A stretch of DNA of 59,690 bases from Rhodocyclaceae bacterium (GTDB lineage Bacteria > Pseudomonadota > Gammaproteobacteria > Burkholderiales > Rhodocyclaceae): contig JAUXOM010000137.1 of NCBI GenBank assembly GCA_030682175.1, positions 1-59,690 of the forward strand, in the 5' to 3' direction. The first letter of the stretch is position 1. Every line of letters starts with the position of its first letter. Below are positions 16,707 to 25,390 of the stretch, in pieces. The position numbers and the translations under genes were made by a program. A model generated the notes under the pieces. That model was given only the letters and a program-made list of their open reading frames with translations, had not been told where the DNA came from and searched no databases.

Positions 16707-17807
16707 CTATACCCTAAGCAAGACAAGCTTCAGTGGCGGCTGGTCGTCGTGGCTGGGGAAGTCGGCTTCCGGCGCGATCCACTCAAGCGCGCGGATCGGC
16801 CGGCCGGCTTTTCTGGCACTGCGCTCCAGTTGGTCGAGCCAGGCTGCGCGCGTAACCTGGGCGACGTTGTTGCAGCAAATCAGCGTGCCACCGGGGGCCG
16901 TGCATAACAGTGCCGGCTTGAACAGAGCCGGGTAATCGTTGATCAGGTCGACCACGCCGAAGGGGCTCCTGGCGTAGCGCGGTGGATCGAGAAATACCAG
17001 ATCGAAGGTGCGCGCCTCCAGCGGCGGAAAGGCCGGCATGCGCTTGCCGCGCACCATCTTGGGTTGCCCCAGGCCGGACAGCTGGCGCAGGGCCGCAAAC
17101 ACATCGCTCTGGATAAAGCGGGGACGGACCGGCAGGTCATTCAGCCGGGCGTTTTCCCTGCCCACGGACAGGCTCGAGGCGGCGAAGTCCACATTGACGA
17201 CATGGCGCGCACCGGCGTGGGCGGCGGCAATGCCGACGCCGCAGGTGTAGGCGAACAGGTTGAGCAGCGACTTGCCCGGCGCCTCCTGCATGACCCGCCG
17301 TCGTCCCGCCCGCAGATCGAGAAACAGCCAGGGGTCCTGGCCGTCGTGGCGGCCTTGAATGCGGTAATTCACCCCCAGTTCCCGCACGGTGCGTGGCGCC
17401 ATGGCCTGCGCCAGCCGTTCCGGCGGCAGGGGGTTGCCGATGCGCGAATGGGCGGTGCTGCGGTCGTTGTATATCTGGATTAATGGCCCCCCACGCTCGC
17501 AAACCCGGCTCGCTGCCCCCCACAGGGGGTCGGATGCCTTCTTGGGGCGGCCCGGCGGAGGCATCAGTTCTGGCCAGGCCTGGGCATAAAAGTCTTCCAG
17601 CGCGGCCAGTTGCGCGGGCGGCAGGGGATTGTGAAAGGTCTGGATCAGCAACAGCTCGCCATAGCGATCCACCGTCAGGCCGGGCTGGCCCTCGACGCTG
17701 CCGTGAAACAGGCGGTAGGCGTCGGTCTGCTCGGCGTGCAGTTGCTGCAACAGTGCGGCGCGGGAATCGAGCGCGGCGGCGAGTGCCTGGATGAGCTTGG
17801 CGGACAT
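16707..17807 (-). CDS. class I SAM-dependent rRNA methyltransferase (RlmI-like)
   Basis: Probably a 23S rRNA cytosine-C5 methyltransferase of the RlmI type. From MSAKLIQALAAAL it is 366 residues. The N-terminal half binds RNA. The Rossmann domain has LLNLFAYTCGVGIAAAHAGA and the catalytic-domain LVFLDPPRYARSPFG. Residues 82-109 (MPPPGRPKKASDPLWGAASR and following) do not look native: they are coded by an R2 repeat inserted in frame between the two halves of the N-terminal domain. It diverges from the S4 gene. Confidence 0.88.
   Translation of the reverse strand: MSAKLIQALAAALDSRAALLQQLHAEQTDAYRLFHGSVEGQPGLTVDRYGELLLIQTFHNPLPPAQLAALEDFYAQAWPELMPPPGRPKKASDPLWGAASRVCERGGPLIQIYNDRSTAHSRIGNPLPPERLAQAMAPRTVRELGVNYRIQGRHDGQDPWLFLDLRAGRRRVMQEAPGKSLLNLFAYTCGVGIAAAHAGARHVVNVDFAASSLSVGRENARLNDLPVRPRFIQSDVFAALRQLSGLGQPKMVRGKRMPAFPPLEARTFDLVFLDPPRYARSPFGVVDLINDYPALFKPALLCTAPGGTLICCNNVAQVTRAAWLDQLERSARKAGRPIRALEWIAPEADFPSHDDQPPLKLVLLRV
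17482..17564 (-). repeat. R2 repeat inside the rRNA methyltransferase gene
   Basis: Opens ATGGCCCCCCACGCTCGCAA like the intergenic copy at 9825 and ends CTTGGGGCGGCCCGGCGG. It adds about 28 codons without breaking the frame. Confidence 0.75.
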
Positions 17808-17854
17808 GGCGCGGCACGATACCATGCTTGGCAAACTTTCCCGGACTTCCCGCC

Positions 17855-18082
17855 ATGACCGAAACCCGTTTTACGCTGAGCAGCGAATTCATCGAACTCA
17901 ATGCCCTGCTCAAGGTGCTGGGGCTGGCCAGTTCCGGCGGCGCGGCCAAGGTGATGATCGGCGCGGGGCTGGTGCAGGTCGATGACCAGGTTGAAACCCG
18001 CATTCGGCGCAAGCTGCGCGGTGGCGAGGTGGTGCGGGTTGGCGAAGAACGGGTCAGGCTGCTGCGCGCCAGCCCTGCGTGA
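17855..18082 (+). CDS. S4-domain RNA-binding protein
   Basis: A 75-residue S4-like protein of the YbcJ/YlmH-tail type. The start chosen is MTETRFTLSSEFIELNALLK. The S4 fold is seen in LKVLGLASSGGAAKVMIGAGLVQVDDQVETRIRRKLRGGEVV, where basic residues line the RNA face. Likely binds rRNA or tRNA in the cytoplasm; the partner is unknown. It diverges from the rRNA methyltransferase gene across 47 bp, which suggests a shared regulatory region and perhaps a ribosome-related role. Confidence 0.88.
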   Translation: MTETRFTLSSEFIELNALLKVLGLASSGGAAKVMIGAGLVQVDDQVETRIRRKLRGGEVVRVGEERVRLLRASPA

Positions 18083-18126
18083 TTTCGAGCGCAACGACCG
18101 CCGGGCTTACCAGAATGGGTATTAGA

Positions 18127-19893
18127 ATGACATCCATGAAGCATGCCGCCGCGCTGAAGACTTCACAAGACAGACTGAACGCTCTGGTCGAGATCGGCAT
18201 CCTGCTTTCGGCGGAGCGGGATCGTGAGGTGCTGATTTCCCACATCCTGATGAGCGGAAAGCGGCTTTCCAATTGCGATGCCGCCACGCTTTACCTGATG
18301 ACAGAACGCAAGACGCTGCGTTTTGCCGTCCGTTCCCGCGATGACGCGTTGCCCGACGAGGAGCTGCCGCTGCATGATCCGGTGACGGGTGCGCCCAATG
18401 AAAACTACGTCTCGACCTACGTCGCGCTGAATAAGGTGGCGGTGAATATCCAGGACGTATACAGCGAAACCCGTTTCGATCTCAGCGGCACGCGGCGCTT
18501 CGATGCGACCACCGGATACCACACGGTGTCGATGGCGACCATCCCGATGTTGCGGCGCAATGGCGACGTGGTCGGCGTGCTCCAATTCATGAACGCGAAA
18601 GACGCAGAGACCGGTGCAGCCATTCCCTTCACCACTGGCGTGGTTGATTTGCTCAATGCGATGGCTTCGCAGGCGGCGATTTCGTTCGACGTTAATGAAC
18701 TGCTAGACGAGCAGGTGGCACTGCTGGATGCCATCGTCCGCATCATTGCCCTGGCGATCGATGCGCGCAGCCCATGTACCGGCGGACATTGCAGACGCAC
18801 TCCCGAATTGTCGGTGATGCTGGCCGAGGCGGCGAGCGCGCAGACCGAGGGGCCGCTGGCGAGTTTTTGTTTCAACACTGCGGATGAGTGGCGCGAATTT
18901 CGTACCGGTGCGTGGCTGCACGATTGCGGCAAGATCGCAGTCTCCGATCACATCATCGACAAATCGACCAAGCTGGAGATGATCTACAACCGCATCCACG
19001 AGGTGCGCACGCGCTTCGAGGTGTTGTGGCGGGATGCCGAGATACGCCGCCTGGAGGCATTGCTGGCGGGTGCCGATCCGCTGGCGGCCGAACGCGCGGC
19101 GGAAGAGGAAAAGCGGGTCCTGACGGAGGAGTTTGCCTTCGTCGCCGAATGCAATATCGGCTGCGACTTCATGGGCGCCGAGAAGGCGCTACGGCTGCGT
19201 GAAATCGGCACGCGTACCTGGTTGCGGCATTTCGACGAGCGGATCGGCATTTCCGAGGACGAGCGGATGCGCCTTGCCGGAACCCCGGTGCAAGCCTTGC
19301 CGGCGGCGGAGCATCTGCTCGCCGACCATCCCCATATGGTGTTTCCGCGCGACCAGGCACATATGCCGGACCCGAAGTACGGTTTCAAGATGAGCGTGCC
19401 GGAAGACATTGCCAATGGCGGCGAACTCTACAATCTCTGCGTGATGCGGGGAACGCTCACCGAGGAAGAGCGCTTTCGCATTAACGAGCATATGATCCAT
19501 ACTGTCATCACGCTGGAGAGTCTGCCGTTTCCAAAAAACATGCGTCGCGTTCCCGAGTTCGCCAGCACGCACCACGAAACGCTGACCGGAACCGGATATC
19601 CGCGGCGGCTGACCGCTGAGCAACTCTCGATACCCGCACGCATCGTCGCCATCGCCGACATCTTTGAAGCCCTGACCGCCGCAGACCGACCCTACAAAAA
19701 GCCCAAGTCGCTTTCGGAATCGATTCGCATCCTGGCCGAGATGCGCGACCGGCGGGACATCGACGCCGATCTGTTCGACCTGTTCCTGACCTCCGGCGTT
19801 TATCTCAAGTACGCAAAGACTTTTCTGAACCCGGAGCAGATCGACGCGGTGGATATTTCGCTTTACTTGCAGCACAGCAGAGGAGAAGAGTGA
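18127..19893 (+). CDS. GAF and HD-GYP domain c-di-GMP phosphodiesterase
   Basis: About 588 residues from MTSMKHAAAL. A GAF sensory domain fills roughly the first 190 residues. The HD-GYP domain follows, with WLHDCGKI as the HD motif and HHETLTGTGYP as the GYP motif. HD-GYP proteins hydrolyse cyclic di-GMP. Between these motifs lies a segment of about 170 residues (charged, starting RFEVLWRDAEIRRLEAL), much longer than in canonical HD-GYP domains. The gene overlaps the FecR-like gene by a TGATGA junction. There are no membrane segments, so it should be cytoplasmic. Confidence 0.88.
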   Translation: MTSMKHAAALKTSQDRLNALVEIGILLSAERDREVLISHILMSGKRLSNCDAATLYLMTERKTLRFAVRSRDDALPDEELPLHDPVTGAPNENYVSTYVALNKVAVNIQDVYSETRFDLSGTRRFDATTGYHTVSMATIPMLRRNGDVVGVLQFMNAKDAETGAAIPFTTGVVDLLNAMASQAAISFDVNELLDEQVALLDAIVRIIALAIDARSPCTGGHCRRTPELSVMLAEAASAQTEGPLASFCFNTADEWREFRTGAWLHDCGKIAVSDHIIDKSTKLEMIYNRIHEVRTRFEVLWRDAEIRRLEALLAGADPLAAERAAEEEKRVLTEEFAFVAECNIGCDFMGAEKALRLREIGTRTWLRHFDERIGISEDERMRLAGTPVQALPAAEHLLADHPHMVFPRDQAHMPDPKYGFKMSVPEDIANGGELYNLCVMRGTLTEEERFRINEHMIHTVITLESLPFPKNMRRVPEFASTHHETLTGTGYPRRLTAEQLSIPARIVAIADIFEALTAADRPYKKPKSLSESIRILAEMRDRRDIDADLFDLFLTSGVYLKYAKTFLNPEQIDAVDISLYLQHSRGEE

Positions 19894-20351
19894 TGACTAT
19901 CAAGAGGGTGATCATGGCGTGGGGCGTAGCGACCGTTATGGGCGTATCCATGGGCATGGCGGCAGCGACGGGCGTGCCAATCGGCTATGTGAAGAATGTG
20001 AGCGGTGAGGTTCAGGTGATCACCGCCGGCGAGTCCGTGCGCGCCACGGTCGGTAGTCCGGTCGCTGTTGGCAGCACCTTGAAGACTGCGGCCAATGCCT
20101 CGGTGGGGCTTGGCCTGCGCGACAACACGCTTCTTTCGCTCGGCCCCAATACCGAGTTCACGCTGCGCGAATACGCTTTCGAGCCCAGCGAGGGCAAACT
20201 TTCGTTGGTGGCCCGGTTGACGCGCGGCACCCTGGATTATGTCTCGGGCGTGATTGCCAAGTTGCGGCCCGAAGCGGTATCGGTCGAGACCCCCACCGGC
20301 ACGCTGGGGGTGCGCGGCACTCACTTCGCGGTCAAGGTCGAAGGGGAATAG
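19893..20351 (+). CDS. FecR-domain periplasmic protein
   Basis: A 152-residue exported protein. The N-terminal signal peptide (VIMAWGVATVMGVSMGMAAATG) is followed by a FecR-type beta domain: SGEVQVITAGESVRATVGSPVAVGSTLKTAANASVGLGLRDNTLLSLGPNTEFTL, ending with TPTGTLGVRGTHFAVKV. Such stand-alone FecR domains often sit beside CHASE2 cyclases and OmpA-like lipoproteins, as here. The ATG overlaps the preceding stop codon and a strong AGGAGAAG lies upstream. Function unknown; probably binds an envelope ligand. Confidence 0.88.
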   Translation: MTIKRVIMAWGVATVMGVSMGMAAATGVPIGYVKNVSGEVQVITAGESVRATVGSPVAVGSTLKTAANASVGLGLRDNTLLSLGPNTEFTLREYAFEPSEGKLSLVARLTRGTLDYVSGVIAKLRPEAVSVETPTGTLGVRGTHFAVKVEGE

Positions 20352-20364
20352 GCGGCACCGGGCA

Positions 20365-20949
20365 ATGCAGCGCGCACCGACTGTTTCACTGCTGTTGGCC
20401 GGACTGCTCGGTGCCTGCGCCAGCCCCTCCTACGTGGTGCTGCTCCATGATGCCGACGGCGGCACGGGCCGGGTCGAGGTGCGCGGCGCTAAAGGTACCC
20501 AGGTGCTTACCCACGCCAATGAAGGTGCGCGCCTTGACGGTGCCAAGCTTCCCTATGCAGTCAGCGCGGAGCGCCTGCAGAAGGACTTCGGTGCCGCGAT
20601 GGCGGCGCGACCGGAACCTGCCGAGCAGTTCCAGTTCTATTTCCTGACCGGTAGCACGACACTGACCGCCGCGTCGCAGGCGCTGATTCCGGACATCATG
20701 GCGGCGGTGCTGCGGCGCCCGGCGGTGGATATCTCCATCATCGGCCACACCGATACCGTGGGCTCAGCGAGCAGTAACCGCGAACTTGCGCTGACGCGCG
20801 CCCGCGCCATCGCCGATCTGCTGATTGCTGGCGGACTGAAGGTGGTGGCGATATCGATCGAGTCGCACGGCGAAAGCAACCTGAAGGTGCAGACGCCGGA
20901 CGAGACGCCCGAGCCGCTCAACCGCCGGGTCGAAATAACCGTCCGTTGA
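20365..20949 (+). CDS. OmpA-domain lipoprotein
   Basis: A 194-residue outer-membrane lipoprotein with a peptidoglycan-binding OmpA domain. The signal peptide MQRAPTVSLLLAGLLGACAS ends in the lipobox GAC. The OmpA domain spans about 90-190: FQFYFLTGSTTLTAASQALIPDI, IIGHTDTVGSASSNRELALTRARAI and the terminal NRRVEITVR. It starts 13 bp after the FecR-like gene, so the two are probably one transcript with the HD-GYP gene upstream. It converges with the CHASE2 cyclase. Confidence 0.9.
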   Translation: MQRAPTVSLLLAGLLGACASPSYVVLLHDADGGTGRVEVRGAKGTQVLTHANEGARLDGAKLPYAVSAERLQKDFGAAMAARPEPAEQFQFYFLTGSTTLTAASQALIPDIMAAVLRRPAVDISIIGHTDTVGSASSNRELALTRARAIADLLIAGGLKVVAISIESHGESNLKVQTPDETPEPLNRRVEITVR

Positions 20950-20958
20950 AAGCTCGGG

Positions 20959-23103
20959 CTACTTGCCGCCGAGATGTATCAGATTGCCAGTCTCGCCGCG
21001 TTCCATTCTATTGGCATGAAGCCTGACCAGGGGGTCATCCGGCCGTTCTGCACGCAAGTCCGCGAAGGCGCGCCGGGCGGCAGTGGGCGACTCTGACAGC
21101 AGGCGAAAAGCCTCTGCGTAGGCCGGATCTTTTGCCACACCTGAGTCGGGGCCTGGCGCCAGCGCCTCCCAGGCCATTACGGGAATCGCCTTGCCTTCAA
21201 GTTGCAGACGCCCTATCGGTCGCGCCACGGCTTGCGGGCAGTCTTCGAGGATGGCCTGAGACACGCAGACCTGGGTGCCGAGCAGCTTGTTGGCCGTCTC
21301 CAGGCGGGCGGCGGTGTTCACCGGGTCACCCAAGGCGCGGTAGTCGAATATCGCGCTGCCGCCCAGGTTGCCGACAATGACCTCGCCGCAGTGCACGCCG
21401 ATCCGCGTCATTCCGAATTCCACGCCGGCGGCGGCGAGTTCGGCCCGGTGACGGACGGCGAAGTCGCGCATTTCGAGCGCGCAGGCCAGCGCGCGGCGAC
21501 GATGATCCGCCTGCAGCAGCGGTGCCGAGAACATGATTGCGATGGCGTCGCCGACCACCCGATCGAGTGTCCCTTCGTGGCGGAAGGCGGTGGCGATCAT
21601 GCCGTCGAGATAGTGGTTGAGCAGGGCTGCGGCACGGGTCGGATCGGTTCCCTCCAGCAGGCGCGTGAAATCGGCAAGGTCGGTGAACACAAAACTGCAT
21701 TCGCGCCGTTCTCCGCCCAGTTCCAGTTGGTCCGGGTGCTCGATCAGGTGGGTAACGAGATTGGGCGATACGTAACGTGAGAAAGCATCCCTGACCCAGC
21801 GCTGGCGGCGTTCGACATCGCGATGATGGAAGATGCTGGCGAGCATGAAGCTTGCCAGCATCGTCAGACCCGGCGTCAACGGATCGAGCAGAATTCCGTG
21901 TGCGGCAAAGGCTTGCCACGCCGCGGCGATTAACAGTCCGAGCAGGATCACTGTGGCGGCCGCCGACGCTACGGCGCCGCTACGCAGGGCGAAGATCCCG
22001 ATGGCGATGCTGCCGACAACCAGTAAGATGGCCTCCAGCGCAAGCGCCCAGTGCGGACGCGCCAGGTATGCGCCGGAAAGCACCTGCTCAAGCGCCTGGG
22101 CATGGATCTCGATGCCCGGAATGATCTCGCCCAAGGGCGAAAAGCGCAGGTCGAGCAGTCCATGGGCCGAGGTGCCGACCAGCACCATGTGTCCGTCGAG
22201 TGAGCTGCGATGAAAATCACCGGCCAATACCTTCCATGCCGGCAAGCTGCGCTCCGGCAACCGCGGTGTGAAGTGAACCCACATTTCACCGCGCGGCGTG
22301 ACTGGAATGTCGTATGCGCCTATCCCGATCGACGCCAGTCCGCCACCGCCATCGGCCACACGCAGCAGGATGGTGGGCGTGTGCTGTGCCACGCGCAGCA
22401 TTTCGGCGCTGAAAGAGGCTTGCGGCCGGGCATCCAGCCCGAGTGTCAGCGGCACCCGGCGCACCACGCCGTCGTCGTCAGGGATGAAGTTGAGCGCACC
22501 GACGCCGTCGGCGGCGCTCTCGAGTTCCGCCAGCGGCCGTATCCGGCTCTTGAACTCGTGCAAAGGCGCAGCACCCGCCGCCGGCCCCAGGGTGGCGAAC
22601 TGCGCGGCCCGTGGCAACGCATCGTTGCCGCCGCCATTTGCGCTGCCCTGTTCCAGGACGCTACCGAGGACTACGCCGCCGCCGCGTAGGCTGTCGGCCA
22701 GGGCGCGGTCGTGGTCGGGCAGGGCCAGTAGTTGTTCCCTGGCCGGGGCCGACAGGCGCCATTGCGCCATTGCCGTGCGCGGAGAGCTGCGATCCGGCTC
22801 GGCGAATATGAAGTCGAAACCGATTGCTGCGGAGCCCGCGGCGCGTATGCGTTCCGTAAGTTCAGCCATCCGGGTGCGCGGCCAAGGCCATTGTCCCAGG
22901 CGCTGCAGGCTTTCCTCGTCGATGTCGACGATGCGTACCGGCACAGCCTGATAGGTGCGGGGGTGCCAGCGCTGGTACTGATCGAACATGGCATTGCGCA
23001 GGCTGGCCAGGGGCAAGGGATCGAGCAGTTGCAGGCTCAATCCAACCAAGGCCGTCAGGCCGGGAATCAGGAATGCCAGTCCGGGTTGACGAAGGATGCG
23101 CAT
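20959..23103 (-). CDS. CHASE2-domain adenylate/guanylate cyclase
   Basis: About 714 residues from MRILRQPGLAF. An N-terminal membrane segment is followed by an extracytoplasmic CHASE2 domain (IVDIDEESLQRLGQWPWPRTR to about residue 330), then three membrane segments near 345-415, and a class III cyclase domain (FVFTDLADFTRLLEGTDP; VVGDAIAIMFSAP; RIGVHCGEVIVGNLGG; DYRALGDPVNTAARLE). Metal-binding aspartates are present, but the usual adenine-selecting lysine before GDAI is arginine. The nucleotide specificity is therefore open. Convergent to the OmpA-like gene. Confidence 0.9.
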   Translation of the reverse strand: MRILRQPGLAFLIPGLTALVGLSLQLLDPLPLASLRNAMFDQYQRWHPRTYQAVPVRIVDIDEESLQRLGQWPWPRTRMAELTERIRAAGSAAIGFDFIFAEPDRSSPRTAMAQWRLSAPAREQLLALPDHDRALADSLRGGGVVLGSVLEQGSANGGGNDALPRAAQFATLGPAAGAAPLHEFKSRIRPLAELESAADGVGALNFIPDDDGVVRRVPLTLGLDARPQASFSAEMLRVAQHTPTILLRVADGGGGLASIGIGAYDIPVTPRGEMWVHFTPRLPERSLPAWKVLAGDFHRSSLDGHMVLVGTSAHGLLDLRFSPLGEIIPGIEIHAQALEQVLSGAYLARPHWALALEAILLVVGSIAIGIFALRSGAVASAAATVILLGLLIAAAWQAFAAHGILLDPLTPGLTMLASFMLASIFHHRDVERRQRWVRDAFSRYVSPNLVTHLIEHPDQLELGGERRECSFVFTDLADFTRLLEGTDPTRAAALLNHYLDGMIATAFRHEGTLDRVVGDAIAIMFSAPLLQADHRRRALACALEMRDFAVRHRAELAAAGVEFGMTRIGVHCGEVIVGNLGGSAIFDYRALGDPVNTAARLETANKLLGTQVCVSQAILEDCPQAVARPIGRLQLEGKAIPVMAWEALAPGPDSGVAKDPAYAEAFRLLSESPTAARRAFADLRAERPDDPLVRLHANRMERGETGNLIHLGGK

Positions 23104-23213
23104 CACGCTGGAGGGGAAGTGTGCCGGCGAGGCAAGCCGGTGCAACGTATTGTATTGCTTATCTCCTCACGAAGACCGCGCCTTGTCCGCACTGGGTCGG
23201 CGCATAGCGCCGT

Positions 23214-23232
23214 CCCGCCAGCGCCGACTTTT
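23214..23232 (+). repeat. R1 repeat
   Basis: CCCGCCAGCGCCGACTTTT, identical to the core at 174-192 and preceded by CGCCGT. Confidence 0.75.
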
Positions 23233-23364
23233 GCCACGGTTCCTTTCGCCGAGTGAACTGTGCGCTGTAGAACAGACGGCGCCGATGGGCAAAAGCGACA
23301 ATTACATAGGGATGCACTGATTAAGCCCGTCACACCGGCGTCGGTCGGTGTCCATGTTGATGAT

Positions 23365-23390
23365 TTCTCTGGATTCCGGCTTTCGCCGGA
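23365..23390 (+). repeat. R4 half-element
   Basis: TGGATTCCGGCTTTCGCCGG followed by AATGA. It matches one arm of the R4 hairpin at 30274-30354. Confidence 0.65.
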
Positions 23391-23508
23391 ATGATGAAAC
23401 TGAAGTTAATCGGCATTTCCCTAACGACTAGAAGGCTCGGTAGTTTGCCGGGCCGATGCTGGTGGAGTGCTTTTCCGCACCACCGAGGGTTAATTTCTGG
23501 AGCAGGCC

Positions 23509-25212
23509 ATGATCCGTATCGATTACCGCCTGTGGCAACGCTTCAGGACCATAGCGGCGCCGTACTGGCAGCAGGATGAGAAATGGCAGGCCAGGGGCCT
23601 GCTCGCACTGCTGGTGCTGTTGTTGCTCGGGCAAACCGGTTTCGCCGTGCTCTTCAACCTGCTGACGGGAGAATTTACTTCGGCACTGGCAGCAGGGGAC
23701 AAGGACAGGTTCTGGACTGCCATCCTGGAATGTCTGGCCATCCTGGTCGTCGCCGTTCCGATCTATGCGTTTTATTACTATGTGCGCGACAAGCTGGGGT
23801 TGTTCTGGCGGCGCTGGCTGACGCGAAGTTTTCTCGGCAGCTATTTCGACCATCGGGCGTATTACGAACTGAACGCCAACTCCGAAATCGACAATCCGGA
23901 CCAGCGCATTGCCGAAGACATCAATACCTTTACCCAGCGGTCCCTCTACTTTCTGCTGGTACTCGTCGGCGCAGTGCTGCAACTGATCGCCTTCTCTGGC
24001 GTGCTCTGGTCGATCTCCACCGAACTGGTTTATTTTCTGCTGATCTACGCGATTGCCGGTACCGCCGTCACCCTGCTGGTGTTCGGCAAGGTTTTGATCG
24101 GGCTTAACTTCTACCAGCTCAAGCGTGAGGCCAATTTCCGTTTCAGCCTGGTGCGCATTCGCGAGAACGCCGAAGCCATTGCCTTCTATCGCGGTGAGGC
24201 GCAGGAGTCATGGCAGGTTGGCCAGAATTTCAACGAGGCCTTCAGCAATTACACCAAGCTGATCAGGGCGCAACTGAATCTGAACCTGTTCCAGTACGGC
24301 TACAGCTTCATGACGATCATTCTGCCCAGTGTGATCGTCGCCGGGCGCGTGCTGTCCGGGGAAATGGAGGTGGGGCGGGCGATCCAGGCGGCAGGTGCTT
24401 TTGCGGCGATCCTGAGCGCGCTGACGGTGATTATCGATAACTTCGAAAGCCTCAGTCGCTTCGCCGCGGGGATTGATCGCCTCAGCAGCTTTGCCAATAT
24501 TCTTGCCAGCAAGGATAGCGGTCAGCCCAAGGCCGGCGATGACATCGAGTTTGTGCCGAATTTGAGTCTGGCGATTGAAGACCTCACCGTGCAGACGCCC
24601 AACCATGCGCGCACCCTGGTCAAAAACCTCTCGCTGACCATCGATCCGGGCGCGGGCGTGATGATCGTCGGCGCCAGCGGCTGCGGAAAAAGCTCCTTGT
24701 TGCGCGCCATTGCCGGTTTGTGGCGCTCGGGAAGCGGCCGCATCATCCGGCCGGATGTCGGGCAGATGCTGTTTCTGCCGCAACGGCCCTACATGCTGCT
24801 CGGCAGCCTGCGCAGCCAGCTCCTGTATCCGCAGCTGAAGCTGGAGGTTACGGATGAGGCGCTGCAACGCCTGCTGGAGCGTGTCAACCTGCCTGATCTC
24901 GCCGCGCGCCTTGGCGGCCTGGAGGCCGAACTGGACTGGGCCAAGGTGCTCTCGGTCGGCGAGCAGCAGCGTATCGCCTTTGCCCGCGTGTTGCTCCTTG
25001 CCCCACGCTACGCCATCCTCGACGAAGCGACCAGCGCCCTCGATAACGCCAACGAGGAGAGCCTTTATCAGCAGTTGGCGGGCAGCACCACGACGCTGAT
25101 CAGCGTCGGCCATCGTCCGTCTATCGTCAAATATCACAAGCAGGTGCTGGAACTCACGGGGGATGGCGGCTGGCGACTGTATGCGGCGAACGATTACCCG
25201 TTTAGCCAGTAG
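23509..25212 (+). CDS. ABC transporter with SbmA/YddA-like membrane domain
   Basis: A 567-residue half-transporter that fuses membrane and ATPase parts. The N-terminal domain (about 1-320) has six membrane segments and the family motif YYELNANSEIDNPDQRIAEDINTF, typical of ABC_membrane_2 (SbmA/BacA, YddA, peroxisomal ABCD). The ATPase has Walker A GASGCGKSSLLRA, signature LSVGEQQR, Walker B YAILDEATSAL and switch GHR. Relatives move peptides, cobalamin or acyl-CoA. The substrate is unknown. Start has an upstream GGAGCAGG site. Confidence 0.92.
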   Translation: MIRIDYRLWQRFRTIAAPYWQQDEKWQARGLLALLVLLLLGQTGFAVLFNLLTGEFTSALAAGDKDRFWTAILECLAILVVAVPIYAFYYYVRDKLGLFWRRWLTRSFLGSYFDHRAYYELNANSEIDNPDQRIAEDINTFTQRSLYFLLVLVGAVLQLIAFSGVLWSISTELVYFLLIYAIAGTAVTLLVFGKVLIGLNFYQLKREANFRFSLVRIRENAEAIAFYRGEAQESWQVGQNFNEAFSNYTKLIRAQLNLNLFQYGYSFMTIILPSVIVAGRVLSGEMEVGRAIQAAGAFAAILSALTVIIDNFESLSRFAAGIDRLSSFANILASKDSGQPKAGDDIEFVPNLSLAIEDLTVQTPNHARTLVKNLSLTIDPGAGVMIVGASGCGKSSLLRAIAGLWRSGSGRIIRPDVGQMLFLPQRPYMLLGSLRSQLLYPQLKLEVTDEALQRLLERVNLPDLAARLGGLEAELDWAKVLSVGEQQRIAFARVLLLAPRYAILDEATSALDNANEESLYQQLAGSTTTLISVGHRPSIVKYHKQVLELTGDGGWRLYAANDYPFSQ

Positions 25213-25253
25213 CCTTCCGAAGCGGAGGGGGGCGGGCGATTTTTCAATAGCCT

Positions 25254-25390
25254 TTCCGCCGGGCCGCCCCAAGGAAAGGCGGCACGCGGCGCCAGCCGCA
25301 ATCCGCACTACAGTCCATACAACGTGCCCCGTAACGAACGAGCGCAACGAGCCACAGTCACCTCCCCCGCGAGGGGGAGGATGGGAGGGG
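25254..25390 (+). repeat. R2 repeat cluster
   Basis: Two R2-type blocks (25254-25300 with CCGGGCCGCCCCAAGG; 25346-25390). The second contains the perfect 8-bp stem CCTCCCCCGCGAGGGGGAGG (25361-25380) and supplies the last residues of the COG2509 protein. It may also end the ABC transcript. Confidence 0.7.

Larger units (their letters stand above)
23104..23508. other. 405-bp intergenic region with repeats
   Basis: Holds an R1 copy (23214-23232) and half of an R4 hairpin (23365-23390). It also has a GGTGGAGTGC...GCACCACC stem at 23460-23485 near the ABC gene. No gene or convincing promoter was seen. Confidence 0.6.
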
